From: Corbicula japonica
Lineage: Eukaryota; Mollusca; Bivalvia; Venerida; Cyrenidae
Reading direction: 5' to 3'
Assembly: GCA_038501625.1 (NCBI GenBank)
Contig: JAZAYU010000007.1
Coordinates: 3,389,685 to 3,453,684, forward strand
Length of the DNA: 64,000 nt
The position numbers and the translations under genes were made by a program. Positions within the stretch are counted from its first letter, which is position 1. Every line of letters begins with the position of its first letter. The notes beneath the pieces are model-generated. The model searched no databases. It saw nothing but the letters and a program-made list of their open reading frames with translations, and was not told where the DNA came from. Of the stretch, positions 36,101 through 47,707 are shown one piece after another.

Positions 36101-36716
36101 TGTATGCTGCGCAAATTCAAAACTAAGCGATGCAATGTTATATACAAAAGAATATAAATAAATTTCATTTGTAAATTCTACAGAAACAACAAAATGTCTG
36201 ACGTGACTTACACCTGAACTCCATCTGTTAAACGTATCAACATCAGACATCTCGCTTTTTTATACAAATCTAACAAAAATCACCTGAGGTACTTGGAATT
36301 GATATCAGATTGATTTATTAGATTAACAGAAGTCCAGCACCGGCTCCGACGGGTAAACCGCTTAGGATTGAAGCAATCTAGATGATCCGTAACGCAAATC
36401 AATCCTCTGTCAGATTTGTTTTCTTATTTATGCTTTCAGTTGGTAAATAAAAAATAAGTGATTGAGATATATTTATTAAGAATACCGGAAGAATTATTTG
36501 TACATAAATTTAGATCACAGTTAGAAACATATCAAGAGATAAATGGTTAAACCATCCTGGGTTGAATATAAATATAATACATTTTGATGATCCACTCAAA
36601 TTCAAACTTCAAAGAAACATTTAAAATTAGTATTTTATCTTATTATTGATAATTGGATTGTAATAGATCTACCTTAAAATCGTTCACACCTGTCTCCATT
36701 TTATGAGCTTTCTTAT
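33196..36716. other. Quiet non-coding stretch (~3.5 kb)
   Basis: The longest feature-poor interval. It is AT-rich with only short unrecognised frames (33625-33834, 34107-34313, 34639-34833, 35467-35673). Unannotated small exons cannot be ruled out. Confidence 0.4.
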
Positions 36717-36806
36717 AAAAAGAATAGAATGGAATAGAAAAGAATAAAATGGAACAAACTGAATGTATTGGAATAGAATTTAACAGAATGAAAGTGAATA
36801 GAATAG
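36717..36806. repeat. Degenerate GAATA/GGAATA pentanucleotide microsatellite
   Basis: Repeated AGAATAGAATGGAATAGAA-type units with interruptions over about 90 bp. Confidence 0.75.
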
Positions 36807-37437
36807 TTACATGTAAATACCAATTATAGGTCAAACGAATGACATGTAAAATATAATATTAGACGTATCAAATATGTTCAAAGGAAAGTGATGTGAATCA
36901 GGCTTAATTCTGATTGTGTAACAAAGGAAACAAATGATTTTAAAATCTTTAATAATTACTTTTGTGAAAACCATAAATGTTGAAAAGAAAAGCAAGCAAA
37001 CACAAAAAAACACCATACACCGCATTTCCTTGCGTCAGACACGAACCCATAAATTACACTTTAAAAGTTTGTTTCTTACATAGCATTGTTCATTAATGAA
37101 GGTTCATCAGCTAGAGGCCATATAAAAAAATACACGCTAGATTAGCACAAGTTCTGTGGATTCTAGTAAATGTGTCGTTAGTCCATTAACTGTGATACAA
37201 TCATTTCGAAATATCAGGGTCTTATACTAAAGTAAAATAACTTATTTTCATTGGTATCATGTATCATATTATGTCGTTTTATGCCAATGTCTTTATGTGG
37301 TAACGAATGAATGAACTTTTAAATATTTCTCATTTTATACTTTATACACAGTTGTAAGGCCATTCCTTGTTCATTTATCCATGTTGCTTCACAAGTTTGG
37401 TTTGTCTGGACGACCTAAGAAATCAGCTTATTGGCGT

Positions 37438-37680
37438 GTCGATGGGTGGGGTGGAGCTAATTCACCAAAACAACTTGTACTTTCTTGTTCATATGAGAAT
37501 CTGTTGGGCTGGTGCACCCTAGAATCTGGTTTAACACCTTCACAGTGGACAATGTTTTGGCAATGATGTTCCAAGGCGGTAACCTTTCGGGTTTCTTTAA
37601 TTTTCGTTAATTGTTTGTGGTGTTAATTTTGCAATTGATTATTTTATTTACACATGCTCTGTTATTATCAGGGTCTACTG
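37438..37680 (+). repeat. Family B copy, long
   Basis: It runs from GGGTGGGGTGGAGCTAATTC through TTCATATGAGAATCTGTTGG, GTGCACCCTAGAATCTGGTT and TTCCAAGGCGGTAACCTTTC to TTTACACATGCTCTG. It includes the 5' half that most sense copies lack. Confidence 0.8.
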
Positions 37681-37689
37681 TTTTGGCTG

Positions 37690-38452
37690 TAATTTGTCAA
37701 AAGAATTTAAATACCGTGAACATAATCTATTGGTCTATCTATCATCAGTCAGTATATGAATTATCATTGTATACATCATTAAAATTAATTTAAACTATAC
37801 AGAATGTGCAAAATTCGTTGATCGAACTGCTTACTAAGAATAATGACTTTAAGTGCACAAAACAGATTAATTTAGAAGAAGATTAATTTAGAAAAGGACA
37901 TCTGTTATCAGCTGGCGAAGTTTTCCGAACACGTTCTGAACCTTTATCTCGAAGAACAGGATAATAGCTATATCGATTAACATATTAAAAATAAATCAAG
38001 CAACGGCGAGTCAAGCGTACAATTGACGTATCTTTCTTCGGCATCGAATAATTTAAAAGTGTTTTACTGAGAAAGTGACTGCGCTGGCAATTGTGATATA
38101 TTGAGATTAATATATTAGATTAAGTTTTAGTATAGTCGGTTAAAACAATTTCTTGGGATGGGACTTAACCTGATAAGATTTCTATGAACCAAAATAGTAA
38201 CATAGTTAGAAAAATTGCATACAAGGGTAATTCATATAAATTCGTTTAAAGTTTCAGATAACAAATGGACTCCTCAGTGAAATAGGTTAAACATACGTTA
38301 TCGTTAATTGTTTTGATGTCTCATTTCTAAAATCGGCTATAAATATATTATGTATTTTATTGTCTTCTTGCTGTACGCACATTACTCCCACTTTATTATA
38401 CACCTAATGAAATTTCTGAAAAGTCAAGATAACCATGTACAGTCCATCCTGT
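37690..38452. other. Non-coding stretch with a weak family B remnant
   Basis: GTTATCGTTAATTGTTTTGA (near 38297) and TCTCATTTCTAAAATCGGCT resemble the B middle. Nothing else was recognised. Confidence 0.35.
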
Positions 38453-38596
38453 GCCCAAGATCATAAAAGTAAATCTGGAAATCAGTCTCAAATCTCAAGC
38501 ATCTGATTGGCTGAAACGGCGACCAGCCGCCATTTCTGCCAATCAGATCTATGAGATTTGAGACTGATCTCAAAACTTAGTTTTATGATCTTGGGC
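38453..38596. mobile_element. Palindromic MITE, family P (144 bp)
   Basis: The ends are GCCCAAGATCATAAAAGTAA and, inverted, GCCCAAGATCATAAAACTAA. Inside are AGTCTCAAATCTCAAGCATC and its inverted, slightly shortened counterpart. Confidence 0.9.
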
Positions 38597-38794
38597 GCCC
38601 AGTCTTCAAAGATCACTTTGGGTTAGCCTAGGTGGTCTTTGAAGGCAGATGGTATTTGTTCAATTGTGAATTTGTTCTTTAATTTAGTTAGTGGAACAAA
38701 TAAAATGTGGTCTTTATCCAAAGTTGTTCTTAATTTACTGGTGGTCTTTAGCATAGGTCGGACTGTACCGTTTCATTTTAACATGATAGTAATT

Positions 38795-38860
38795 CGGCAT
38801 CGGACTAATATGACTTCCCTTGGCCCAATAACAAGGCCAATATGAATCCTCTTGATTAGT
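38795..38860 (-). repeat. Family D copy
   Basis: TTGGCCCAATAACAAGGCCA with ATATGAATCCTCTTGATTAG is the reverse complement of the block at 51278-51333. It is itself near-palindromic around the CAATAAC core. Confidence 0.65.
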
Positions 38861-39429
38861 AACATTATATTTTTGACCTAGAAAGGAAGGAAAAGACTGA
38901 TAAATTATCACCAACATTATGTAAATAAAACCTATAAAAAGCTTTTACAGAATCTTTCACATCATGTTCAATAAAGTCACTTATTCATCCGAAACTCTGC
39001 TTTTAAAAATGTTTACAAAACGCTTTCGCAAATATTAGTAAATTCAACATGAGTAACAGCATAATTACTGAGCGGGCAATGGGACAATGCTTTTTTATTT
39101 AGACGAATGGAACATGTCAAAGAAATCGACAGTGTAAATGCAAAGTGGCTACGGGAATTAACCGATGGTCGTCGATGAATATTTTTGTTTGTTTAAAACT
39201 GACACCAAATTATTCTTCAGCTCTTGGATAGATTATCTCTGAAAACGTGTTGGTTAAAGGGCCACTTAAAGTTTCGGATAACAGTGTAATCGCTAACCAA
39301 TATCATTATTTTACTGTTCAATAAAAAAAGATAAAGCATGACCTAACATCAGGGTTGAGCAGATAAATATTAAATGTATACAAATTGCACAGCGTTAAAT
39401 TAATACATTGTATGAGGATGTTTATCCAA
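38861..39429. other. Non-coding stretch
   Basis: No recognisable feature. Confidence 0.4.
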
Positions 39430-39610
39430 AGAATTTAAAACAAATCCTAGAATCTGGTTACCGCTTCGGAACCGTTAGTGGGAAAATAATTGCCACTGCG
39501 GGTCCTTAAGCAGATTCTAGGCTGTGTAGAATTCAGACTTGCCTTACCAGGTTCTCAGGAAGAAATATGAACAAGTTGTCTTGGCGACTACTTTTAACCA
39601 CCAATCTAGA
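39430..39610 (-). repeat. Family B copy, 5' half
   Basis: It contains GGTTACCGCTTCGGAACCGT, AATAATTGCCACTGCGGGTC, TACCAGGTTCTCAGG and GAACAAGTTGTCTTGGCGAC. Confidence 0.75.
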
Positions 39611-39954
39611 AATGTTGATGGATTCACAATCAACGCATCTTATTCAAATAGTTAAAATCTATTGTCTGAAGTTTTGAAGTGTTCATGATACGAAAGTTTA
39701 ACACGACTGGACATATGCCTACGGCGAATCATCAGCACAGATAAGCATGATGTATATTGAGTAAAGTTTTAACAGGGTCGGTTAAAAACATTTCTCGGAA
39801 TATGACTCCATGTAATTCTGATACATACCAAGAGTCTGAATTGCAAATAAAGATATAACTGACTGTGTATATACATGTATATTCACTAACAAAAATCAAG
39901 TAACATACCGACTCGTCAATCAAAAAATCAGTTATTGACACAAGGGTATACCTT

Positions 39955-40050
39955 TTCGTACTTTTTGGTGTCTCATTTCTGAAATCGGTGCACGCTATCT
40001 CTCTCGCTGCGTGGGGAAGCTCAGATTTTCCCGATATGCATATCATATTA
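39955..40050 (+). repeat. Family B fragment
   Basis: TGGTGTCTCATTTCTGAAAT, GCTGCGTGGGGAAGCTCAGA and TCCCGATATGCATATCAT match the B 3' half. Confidence 0.55.
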
Positions 40051-41101
40051 ACATTACGATAAGTCAGACATATATATGTACATTTGAATCGCACCATGCG
40101 AAAACTGTCTTCCCTGATGTTTTTTTTTTAGATTTAAGTTGTTGATATTTTTAGACAGACCTAAATTTTAATTTGATTTCTCATTATTTTTAGTTTGTAT
40201 TCTTACATGTATTTGCAAAATGCATTACAAACAATGTTGTCTGTTCATTTCTATGAAGTAATCATTTTATGGAATGACTTCAATTTTCCCAAGACACATG
40301 TTCGTTTAACGCGGCTAATTTTATATTCTTGCTAGTAAAGATTTTGCAAGTTGTTTAAACTCTTATTACCATGGAAATAAATGCAATGCCAAAACACAAT
40401 TTAAAAGCAAATTTAAAATATATACACTTAAAATGCTCAAGCAGATATTATTCTAAAATGGAAATTAATGAAAATATCGCAGAAAAATAAAACAATTCAT
40501 AATTTACAATTCCGGTTTGTTTAGAAATAATTAGAAATTACATTTCATTTTATTTTAATAATAATTATATAATATTAATAAATTTTAATACTTAGACGTC
40601 AAGAAAAATAACGTTTAAAATATCGATTTGTGTCATGCCCTGCTTAAAAATCTTTATGGCCAACTTTACCGTAACAAAAAATGAAATGGGAAATTTTAAA
40701 GAAAAGAAAAAAATATTGCAGGATTTGGTTAATTGAGCATGTTTATGAAAATCAATAAAATGCAAACGATTGCGTATGAGTAAAATACGCCTTTCAAAAA
40801 AATTCTTTGGTGTTCACTCGTGAAATAGAATCAATATTTCACTGAAGCAAATTAAAAAAAAATTAAGTTTTATTGACAAACACAACTTAAAAAAGAAAAG
40901 AGAGTTTTAACATGTTTCATAACAGTGAAAATACAAGTGGTTTTTGCATTAAGAAAGTTCTATTAATCACTAAATAAAACATTACAGAACAACAGAAAGC
41001 GAATTCTTTTTGTGATATAAAAATAACCCCAAGGTTATACGTGATGGAAGGCTGGATCCATCTAAATAAATATAGTACGTAGTATATAATAGCAAAAAGG
41101 T
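40051..41101. other. Very AT-rich non-coding stretch
   Basis: Dominated by A- and T-runs. No open frame or repeat of note. Confidence 0.4.
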
Positions 41102-41335
41102 TACCTTAGTTACCATAAATCTTGGGACAGCTTTATTATTGGGACACCATTATTTTTCACGAAGTCAATTGCCTCCCTATATTTGGGGACACTTGTAGGA
41201 TTGGTATTTTTCATTACCCCAGTGTTAGGGGATACTTCCAGAAACTGTATTTTTACGTCCCTAAATTATGGGACAAGAACTATTGTGTTTTATAATAATT
41301 TCATCCGTCCCAAGACTTAGGTTGATTACGGTATT
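41102..41335. mobile_element. Small MITE-like inverted-repeat element (~234 bp)
   Basis: The arm ACCTTAGTTACCATAAATCT then TGGGACAG pairs imperfectly with the right end, which inverted reads ACCGTAATCAACCTAAGTCT then TGGGACGG. Several GGGACA/TGTCCC motifs recur inside in both orientations. Confidence 0.65.
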
Positions 41336-42312
41336 TTGAGAGTAGTTAACAGCAAAAATATCTTGTCAATTTCATACTTAAGACAATACTGGTTAAATGT
41401 GCAATGAGTTGTTAAAGTTCTACTAGGTTCGGATGATTAATATTCAATTATTTGAAAACAAATCGTCAGATGTTATTTGACATAATCAGATTGGAAATAA
41501 ATATGTTTGAATATTATTTATTTTTGAAATACATCATATAAAAATGTACTAAAATTTATATTTTCATGTTGGTTGTACATGTTTATGATAAATTTTCATC
41601 TGAAATGAAATTTCGTCGATAAATTAAAATTACAAAAAAACATATATTAGAACGACTTAGTAAATAGTATTGTTAGAATACATGTATTATTCTACTCAAA
41701 GTATAATATTTGACCAAACTAAAACTCTTACCATCTTCCAAACGCAAATCCAGAATATTTGATTATAAAATCAAAGTGTTTCAGTTTTTATGCCCTTTGT
41801 TTAAGAGGATTAAGCACCTGGAACTTTCCGCCGATAACAAGTGCTCGCACCTTTCCTTAGTCACTTTCGCAGTTAGGTGTTTACTTTCAAAGTTAATAAC
41901 CGTCTATCTTCAATAATATTGAACCATAAGCTTTTACAAACACAATGCATGTGAATTTTAAGTGTAAATAAAACAATCAACACTTTGATGATAAAACATA
42001 TGGAAACTATTGATAAGATTAAGCATGATATTTTATCAAGCATCAGCTGAACAGCGAGAGAAATAATGTTCAAATGTAAAGATATTGAGGCATACAGAAA
42101 CGGCATCTAAAACGTAATTACAATTTTTTTTATTTCTGACTTTTATTGTCGAGTTTGAGTTGTTCTTCATTTTTTGAGTTCATTCATTTATAATTGCTTT
42201 GAGTTTCTGTAGCTGTATAATTCTGTTTCATTATTTTTACAAGAGAATCTTGCGCGTTGTAGGTTGCTTAAAAATCGTATTTATATTTAAATGTTGTTAG
42301 TAATGCTATCTC
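41336..42312. other. Non-coding stretch
   Basis: Short unrecognised frames only (41710-41916 and 41873-42106). Confidence 0.4.
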
Positions 42313-42523
42313 AAACTGCTTTTTAAAAAGAAGTTATTTAATATGCTTATTAAAACAAACGTGTTAACTTTTTAAAGAGGTTATTTATGCTTTCTCAAAC
42401 AAATGCGTAACTTAACTTCTTTTAAAGAGGCTATTATGCTTTCTCAAACAAATGCGTTAACTTTTTTTAAAGAGATTATTTAATATGCTTTCTCAAACAA
42501 ATGTGTGTCACTTAACTTCTTTA
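42313..42523. repeat. Tandem repeat, four 45-60-bp units
   Basis: Units begin AAAGAGRTTATTTA and contain ATGCTTTCTCAAACAAATGY followed by TTAACTT. The lengths vary through small deletions and the first unit is diverged. Confidence 0.8.
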
Positions 42524-42626
42524 ACCAATATTTTAACTATATTTAAAACCCGTCAAAAAATAACATTAATCTCAGTTTGAGTTTGCAAGATCGCTAGAAA
42601 AATTATATAGTCGAGGTAAAGCTCAT

Positions 42627-43204
42627 TTGTAGCCTTGGAATGATCACGGGACAAAAAAAATATTTTTCGACGACGATGGGGGTGTGTTTTAAGTTTTGTT
42701 ATCATTTATTATTTTATTTCTGCTCTTCATTTTTTTGATTTATGAAATACATAATTGTTTCATAAGTATAAGTTTAATACGGAAATTCTATCACGGATGA
42801 AAATTGCTTCGGTTGAAAAAAACGAGGACTTGCCAAGTTCCCGCCAAAATTGTGACACATATCTTATCATAATGGTTTATGAACAATAGTTTTGCATACT
42901 TAATGACATTCCAAACATATTATTTCTTCGAGGACGATAACAATGGTGTTACATAATTATTAAATGAATATTAATCCTTAGATTGTTTTTGTTGTTTGTT
43001 ATAGATATGCTGTTATAGCTCTGAATTCGCAATACATAATATTATTATATGATTATATTTATCAATTACTGTAATTACTGTTGGATCGTTTAATTTTGAG
43101 GGGATGAATATACGCGAAAAAGCCGCAAATGATATTCGCGCGGGCACAAATTTTGCTCTAAAACGTGACCTATATTTTAAAAAATTCTTTATCAATATAC
43201 GAAT
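42627..43204. repeat. Long direct repeat R, copy 1 (578 bp)
   Basis: It is nearly identical to 45421-46005, from TTGTAG-CTTGGAATGATCAC to AATTCTTTAT then AATATACGAAT. It contains ATACGCGAAAAAGCCGCAAA. Copy 2 has a 10-bp insertion near 45649. The high identity points to a recent duplication. Confidence 0.9.
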
Positions 43205-43912
43205 TTCTGTTAACGTCTACTTATCTGTTATAATCTTGAAAATATTTAATCTGAAATCAACAGAAATATCTGAACGACCAAATTAAATCCGGTATTTTAA
43301 TGATTAAAATATATGCTTCAGGGTTCAAAAATTATTATTTTATGATAGGTATGAGGATGAAGACCTTTCATCTAGTTCCTAATAACACAGCAAACTGAAG
43401 AGATTCTTGGAAACAGAGCCAAAGTGACGATCCACGCACCAATGAAAATACAACACATTGAAATATCTTCCAAATCCTTCCAAGCACTATGATGAAAAGG
43501 GTCTGATAGTTGGTTTAACATAATTCAGTGATAACTATCAAAAGATACCAAAATGTGAATAGTCTTGGATTAATTCAAATATTTAATTGAAGATATATTT
43601 TCTTAAATGTTTCTCTGTAAACCATTTACATGAGAGCCAGTAAATACGGTTTACACGTAGTTCGAGCTATATATAAACCGATATTCGTGGCCAAAGTCAA
43701 AAGTGATAAATTTGTTAAAGTGTTGTTCAAAGCAGAAATATGTAATTTTTGTTCAAAACATGGTTAAAGCAAGTTATCACGTAAAAATCATTATACATAC
43801 TTTAAAATATTTTAATTATACTTGTGAGATTAAAAAAAGATCAACAACCTTTCACAAACTCCCGACCTGTACAAAAAATCTTAGAGGATGGTTACTGTTT
43901 GTGCTGTTTCAT

Positions 43913-44302
43913 TTCGCAAATTGTTTTTTTCTTGTTTAAGACATACCCATTCTTTGTCTTGAAACATAAAGGAATGGTATTCATTGACACGTTGTTTATG
44001 TTTTTAAACAAAATATTTACTGTTTACTTGTGTAGATAATGATGCTGTGCTCAACCAGTGGCTTAGAAGCATGTGCAGTCATTCGCATTAACATAGCTGC
44101 CAATGAATAGACATGTCAAACCGAGCCTTCAATATTTTCGTACGTTTATTGCCAAGTGCCTTAAAAAGTGAAATATGGATATCACGAAAAGGCCAAACTT
44201 AGACATACAGCCAAAATGTATAGAGTAAAGAAAGCATGGGTTTTAAAAGGACAAATTTCTCATAGACATGAGAACACAAAGGGTTGTCGCCTTAAATGAT
44301 CA
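43913..44302. repeat. 390-bp tandem repeat T, copy 1 (family A then reverse family B)
   Basis: TTCGCAAATTGTTTTTTTCT starts each copy. Inside are an A 3' part (44032-44167, ending AAACCGAGCCTTCAATATTT) and a reverse B piece (44165-44290: GGCCAAACTTAGACATACAG, AAAGCATGGGTTTTAAAAGG). This copy is the empty site for the element in copy 2. Confidence 0.85.
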
Positions 44303-44597
44303 CTTCGCAAATTGTTTTTTTTCTCGTTTAAGACATACCCATTCTTTGTCTTGAAACGTAAAGGAATGGTTTTCATTGACACCTTGTGTAGATAATGATG
44401 CTGTGCTCAACAAGGGGCTTGGAAGCGTGGACAGTTATTCGCATTTACATAACTGCCAATGAATAGAGTCAAACCGAGCCTTCAATATTTTCGTATTAAA
44501 AAGTGATATACGAATATCACGAAAAGGCCAAACTTAGAAAACACAGCCTCGCCATACAGCCAAAATGTATATAAGTAAAGAAAGCATGGGTTTTTAA

Positions 44598-45379
44598 GGT
44601 ATGACCATCCTAATGAATACCTATATCAAGAAGAGTATCCAAGGGAGGTAAATATAGTAGTAAATTAGCTTAGAGTTCTGTCATGCAAGAGGACCAGGGT
44701 TCAAATCCCACTGGAAGCTATTTTTTTTTGTAAGCCTAGAGCTTAAATAATTGGCATATTTCTTTTTTTTCCTGTGTAATTCTGTCATTGAATATAAAAT
44801 TCTCATGATTTAAACTAAAATAAGCAAAATAATCAAGATTAAAGGGGTTTTCGCTATCAGAATAGTGTTTATTCAAGTCATCAATTTGAAAATTTCTAAA
44901 ACTGGACGGTAAACTTCTCTGAAATTTTGTTTAAATTTTGTTTAAGGTATGTAGTTAAAAAATGGTAAATTTTTGTATATTGCACCAATCAGGATTTTGC
45001 ACAGTTTTCATTAATTTAGTCTAGTGAAATATAAAAAAATGCATTTTTTAAATTTATTTGGTCAAAAAATGTCATTTTAAGATAAATTCTGTATTTATAT
45101 ATTATATCTTAAATTGGTTTAGTAAAATATAACATATTTTGGATAAACTGTAAAAAATTAGGGTTGAATTTATCAATAATAAAAAATTTTGTCACCGATT
45201 AAAGAATTTGGATACTTTCACGTTTTTTCTCACTTTTTTAAATAAAAAAGGCTAAAAATCTCAAAAACTACACGGTGAAAATCATTACAATTTTGCATAC
45301 ACGTCAGTGTTATGAAGCAGTTGATGAAAAAATAATCAGATGTTGGATTCTTAATAGTGCCCATTAGGATGGTCATACC
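44598..45379. mobile_element. 782-bp non-autonomous transposon with TTAA target duplication
   Basis: The 18-bp perfect terminal inverted repeats GGTATGACCATCCTAATG (44598-44615 and inverted 45362-45379) are flanked by TTAA on both sides (44594-44597 and 45380-45383). The paralogous tandem copy near 44236-44250 is uninterrupted at this point. The interior has no transposase frame. TTAA duplications are known for the piggyBac and Kolobok superfamilies; which one applies cannot be told from these ends. Confidence 0.88.
44660..44729 (+). ncRNA. tRNA-like Pol III unit inside the TTAA element
   Basis: A box-like TAGCTTAGAG (44666-44675) is followed by B box GGTTCAAATCC (44698-44708, one mismatch to consensus) and a run of nine T (44721-44729), a Pol III terminator pattern. 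The A-B spacing is shorter than in a normal tRNA and no acceptor stem forms. A captured SINE head or a decayed tRNA is likely; transcription is untested. Confidence 0.35.
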
Positions 45380-45420
45380 TTAAAAGGACAAATTTCTCAA
45401 AGACATGAGAACACAAAGGG

Positions 45421-46005
45421 TTGTAGACTTGGAATGATCACTGGACAAAAAAAACAAACATTTTTCGACGACGATGTGGGTGTGTTTTGAGTTTTGTTAT
45501 CATTTATTATTTACTTTCTGCTCTTCATTTTTTGATTTATGAAATACATAATTGTTTCATAAGTTTAATACGGAAATTCTATCACGGATGAAAATTGCTT
45601 CGGTGGAAAAAAACGAGGACTTGCCAAGTTCCCGCCAAAACTGTTCAACAAAGTGACACATATCTTATCATAATGGTTTATGAACAATAGTTTTGCACAC
45701 TTAATGACATTCCAAACATTTTATTTCTTCGTGGACGTTAACAATGGTGTTACATAATTATTAAATGAATATTAATCCTTAGATTGTTTTTGTTGTTTGT
45801 TATAGATATGCTGTTATAGCTCTGAATTCGCAATACATAATATTATTATATGATTATATTTATCAATTACTGTAATTACTGTTGGATCGTTTAATTTCGA
45901 GGGGAAGAAAATACGCGAAAAAGCCGCAAATGATATTCGCTCGGGCACAAAGTTTGCTCTAAAACGTGACCTATATTTTAAAAAATTCTTTATTAATATA
46001 CGAAT
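45421..46005. repeat. Long direct repeat R, copy 2 (585 bp)
   Basis: The partner of 42627-43204, about 2.8 kb away in the same orientation. Shared blocks include TTTTTCGACGACGATG, AAACGAGGACTTGCCAAGTT and AGATATGCTGTTATAGCTCT. Confidence 0.9.
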
Positions 46006-46599
46006 GAGTTTATTCTTCTTACAAAAGCTAGGTCGATTTTATCTCTTTTGGTTTAACACTTACCTCGATAAAATGTACTTTGTTTAAGAACGCATAAATT
46101 TCGGGGACTATACATGTAATGGCAATGCCATAAAATAAAGTAAATGAATAGTATGTTTTAAATTTGAACAGTATGCTCCAATTCCATGCGGAGAAATTAA
46201 AAATTTATCACCGTGTAGTTATATCATTGCTTTAGTGTTTTAGCGCCAAATGATACCTACCATTCAAATTTTAATATGCACTATAAGTCATCTCAAAAAC
46301 ACTATAGCTCCCACCTTCATTATAGACACCAGAGTTAACATAATCAAAACTGTCATTTATTCAGTCGTAAGAGTTTGTTCCCCAGACAATAAAACAAAAA
46401 GGCCCAAAGAAACAAAATTCATTCCCTTACTAGTTTTAGTTCATGAACTACATTCCGTTACCCGGCTGCTATTACCCTACATTCTTCCTGTATCCATAAA
46501 TATTTGATGATAAATTTCGTTTCCTAAATTTAAAGGAAAATTCATGAAATAACCTCACGTCAAATAAAATTATTTCAATATTTACACAGAATATTATTG
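46006..46599. other. Non-coding stretch
   Basis: An 85-codon frame (46250-46507) has no recognisable domain. Confidence 0.4.
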
Positions 46600-46770
46600 C
46601 TTTACCGTTTCAAAGGGGTAATCCCTCAGATTCTGATTTTCGTTAATTATTTGTGGTGTCCTTTTTTAAATATGGGTGTTAACTACTCTATATTTATTAA
46701 CTACGTTTGGATGTATGGGAAGGATATATAATCTCGACGTGGCCATTCCTGACATGCATATTTTACTTTT
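46600..46770 (+). repeat. Family B copy, 3' half
   Basis: It reads TTACCGTTTCAAAGGGGTAA, GATTTTCGTTAATTATTTGT and GGCCATTCCTGACATGCATA. Confidence 0.75.
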
Positions 46771-46810
46771 GAAAAACGCAGAATTGCTTGTCTGAAAATA
46801 GTGTTAGCAG

Positions 46811-46827
46811 TAATAATAATAATAATG

Positions 46828-46903
<76 letters not shown>

Positions 46904-46906
46904 CAA

Positions 46907-46956
<50 letters not shown>
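46811..46956. repeat. Compound microsatellite (TAA)~30 then (TAG)~17
   Basis: A TAA run (46811-46901, one TGA interruption) passes through a short AAACAA bridge into a TAG run (46907-46956). The frame over it would encode poly-Asn then poly-Ser and is not credible as a gene. Confidence 0.97.
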
Positions 46957-47707
46957 AAGTAAACAGTAAACCATTACCATCTTTTTTTCATTCAGGGCAC
47001 AGTTTTTTAATTAAACAAACAAATCAAATGGATGTTTTGTTTTTACATGAACAAAGAAGCCTATAAATACTAAAAGCTTCAGAATACTTATGAATAATGT
47101 CTTTATTAACAAGTGTCCCATTTCACACTTCAATAAAAGAACGCAAAAAACTCATTTTTCTTGAATGTTGATATAACACCCCGCTTTTGATCGTAATGGA
47201 TATTTACTTGTGTGAACATAAAAGGGTTGAATCTAGAAACGGGGTGATTAAGCGTTTTACATTTCAATGGCAATCTCATGAATAATATTTTATTTACAGT
47301 ACTGTAATATATTTTTAGAGTAAACACGTTTGGTTTGTATGTAAATATGCGGATAAAAAGGGTATTTACAGTTACATTTCGTCGAAAAATCCTTTAAAAC
47401 CGTCTAGGAGTTTAATTGAGTAAACAATTTTTTAAATAAATAGTTGCTACACTGAACTAAAAAAGTTTGAAAAAATGTAGAGAAATTGTGATTTTCAAAT
47501 ATCTCCATTAGCAGTTTTTTATGTTTCCGTAGGTACCGCTTTGCCGCAATTTCATTGGTTTAATTCGGACATTTAAATAGCAATTATGTCCAAGTAAAGG
47601 TCTTAATTTCTAGTAAATGTACTATGACAGCAAACCGGTTTAAAAATAAGTTCTACATATTTTCAAATAATATGGTTTTGGATTGAGTTATAAGGAATAA
47701 TAAAGTG
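46957..47707. other. Non-coding stretch
   Basis: No recognised feature. Confidence 0.4.

Larger units (their letters stand above)
44303..45443. repeat. 390-bp tandem repeat T, copy 2, split by a TTAA element
   Basis: The homology with copy 1 covers 44303-44597 and resumes at 45380 (AAAAGGACAAATTTCTCAAA). About 36 bp present in copy 1 (44000-44033) are missing. It carries A (44393-44517) and reverse B (44518-44597). The right part leads into direct repeat R copy 2. Confidence 0.8.

Noticed and set aside
46788..47066. Poly-Asn/poly-Ser open frame
   Set aside because: It is translated from the (TAA)n(TAG)n microsatellite; there is no flanking coding signal.
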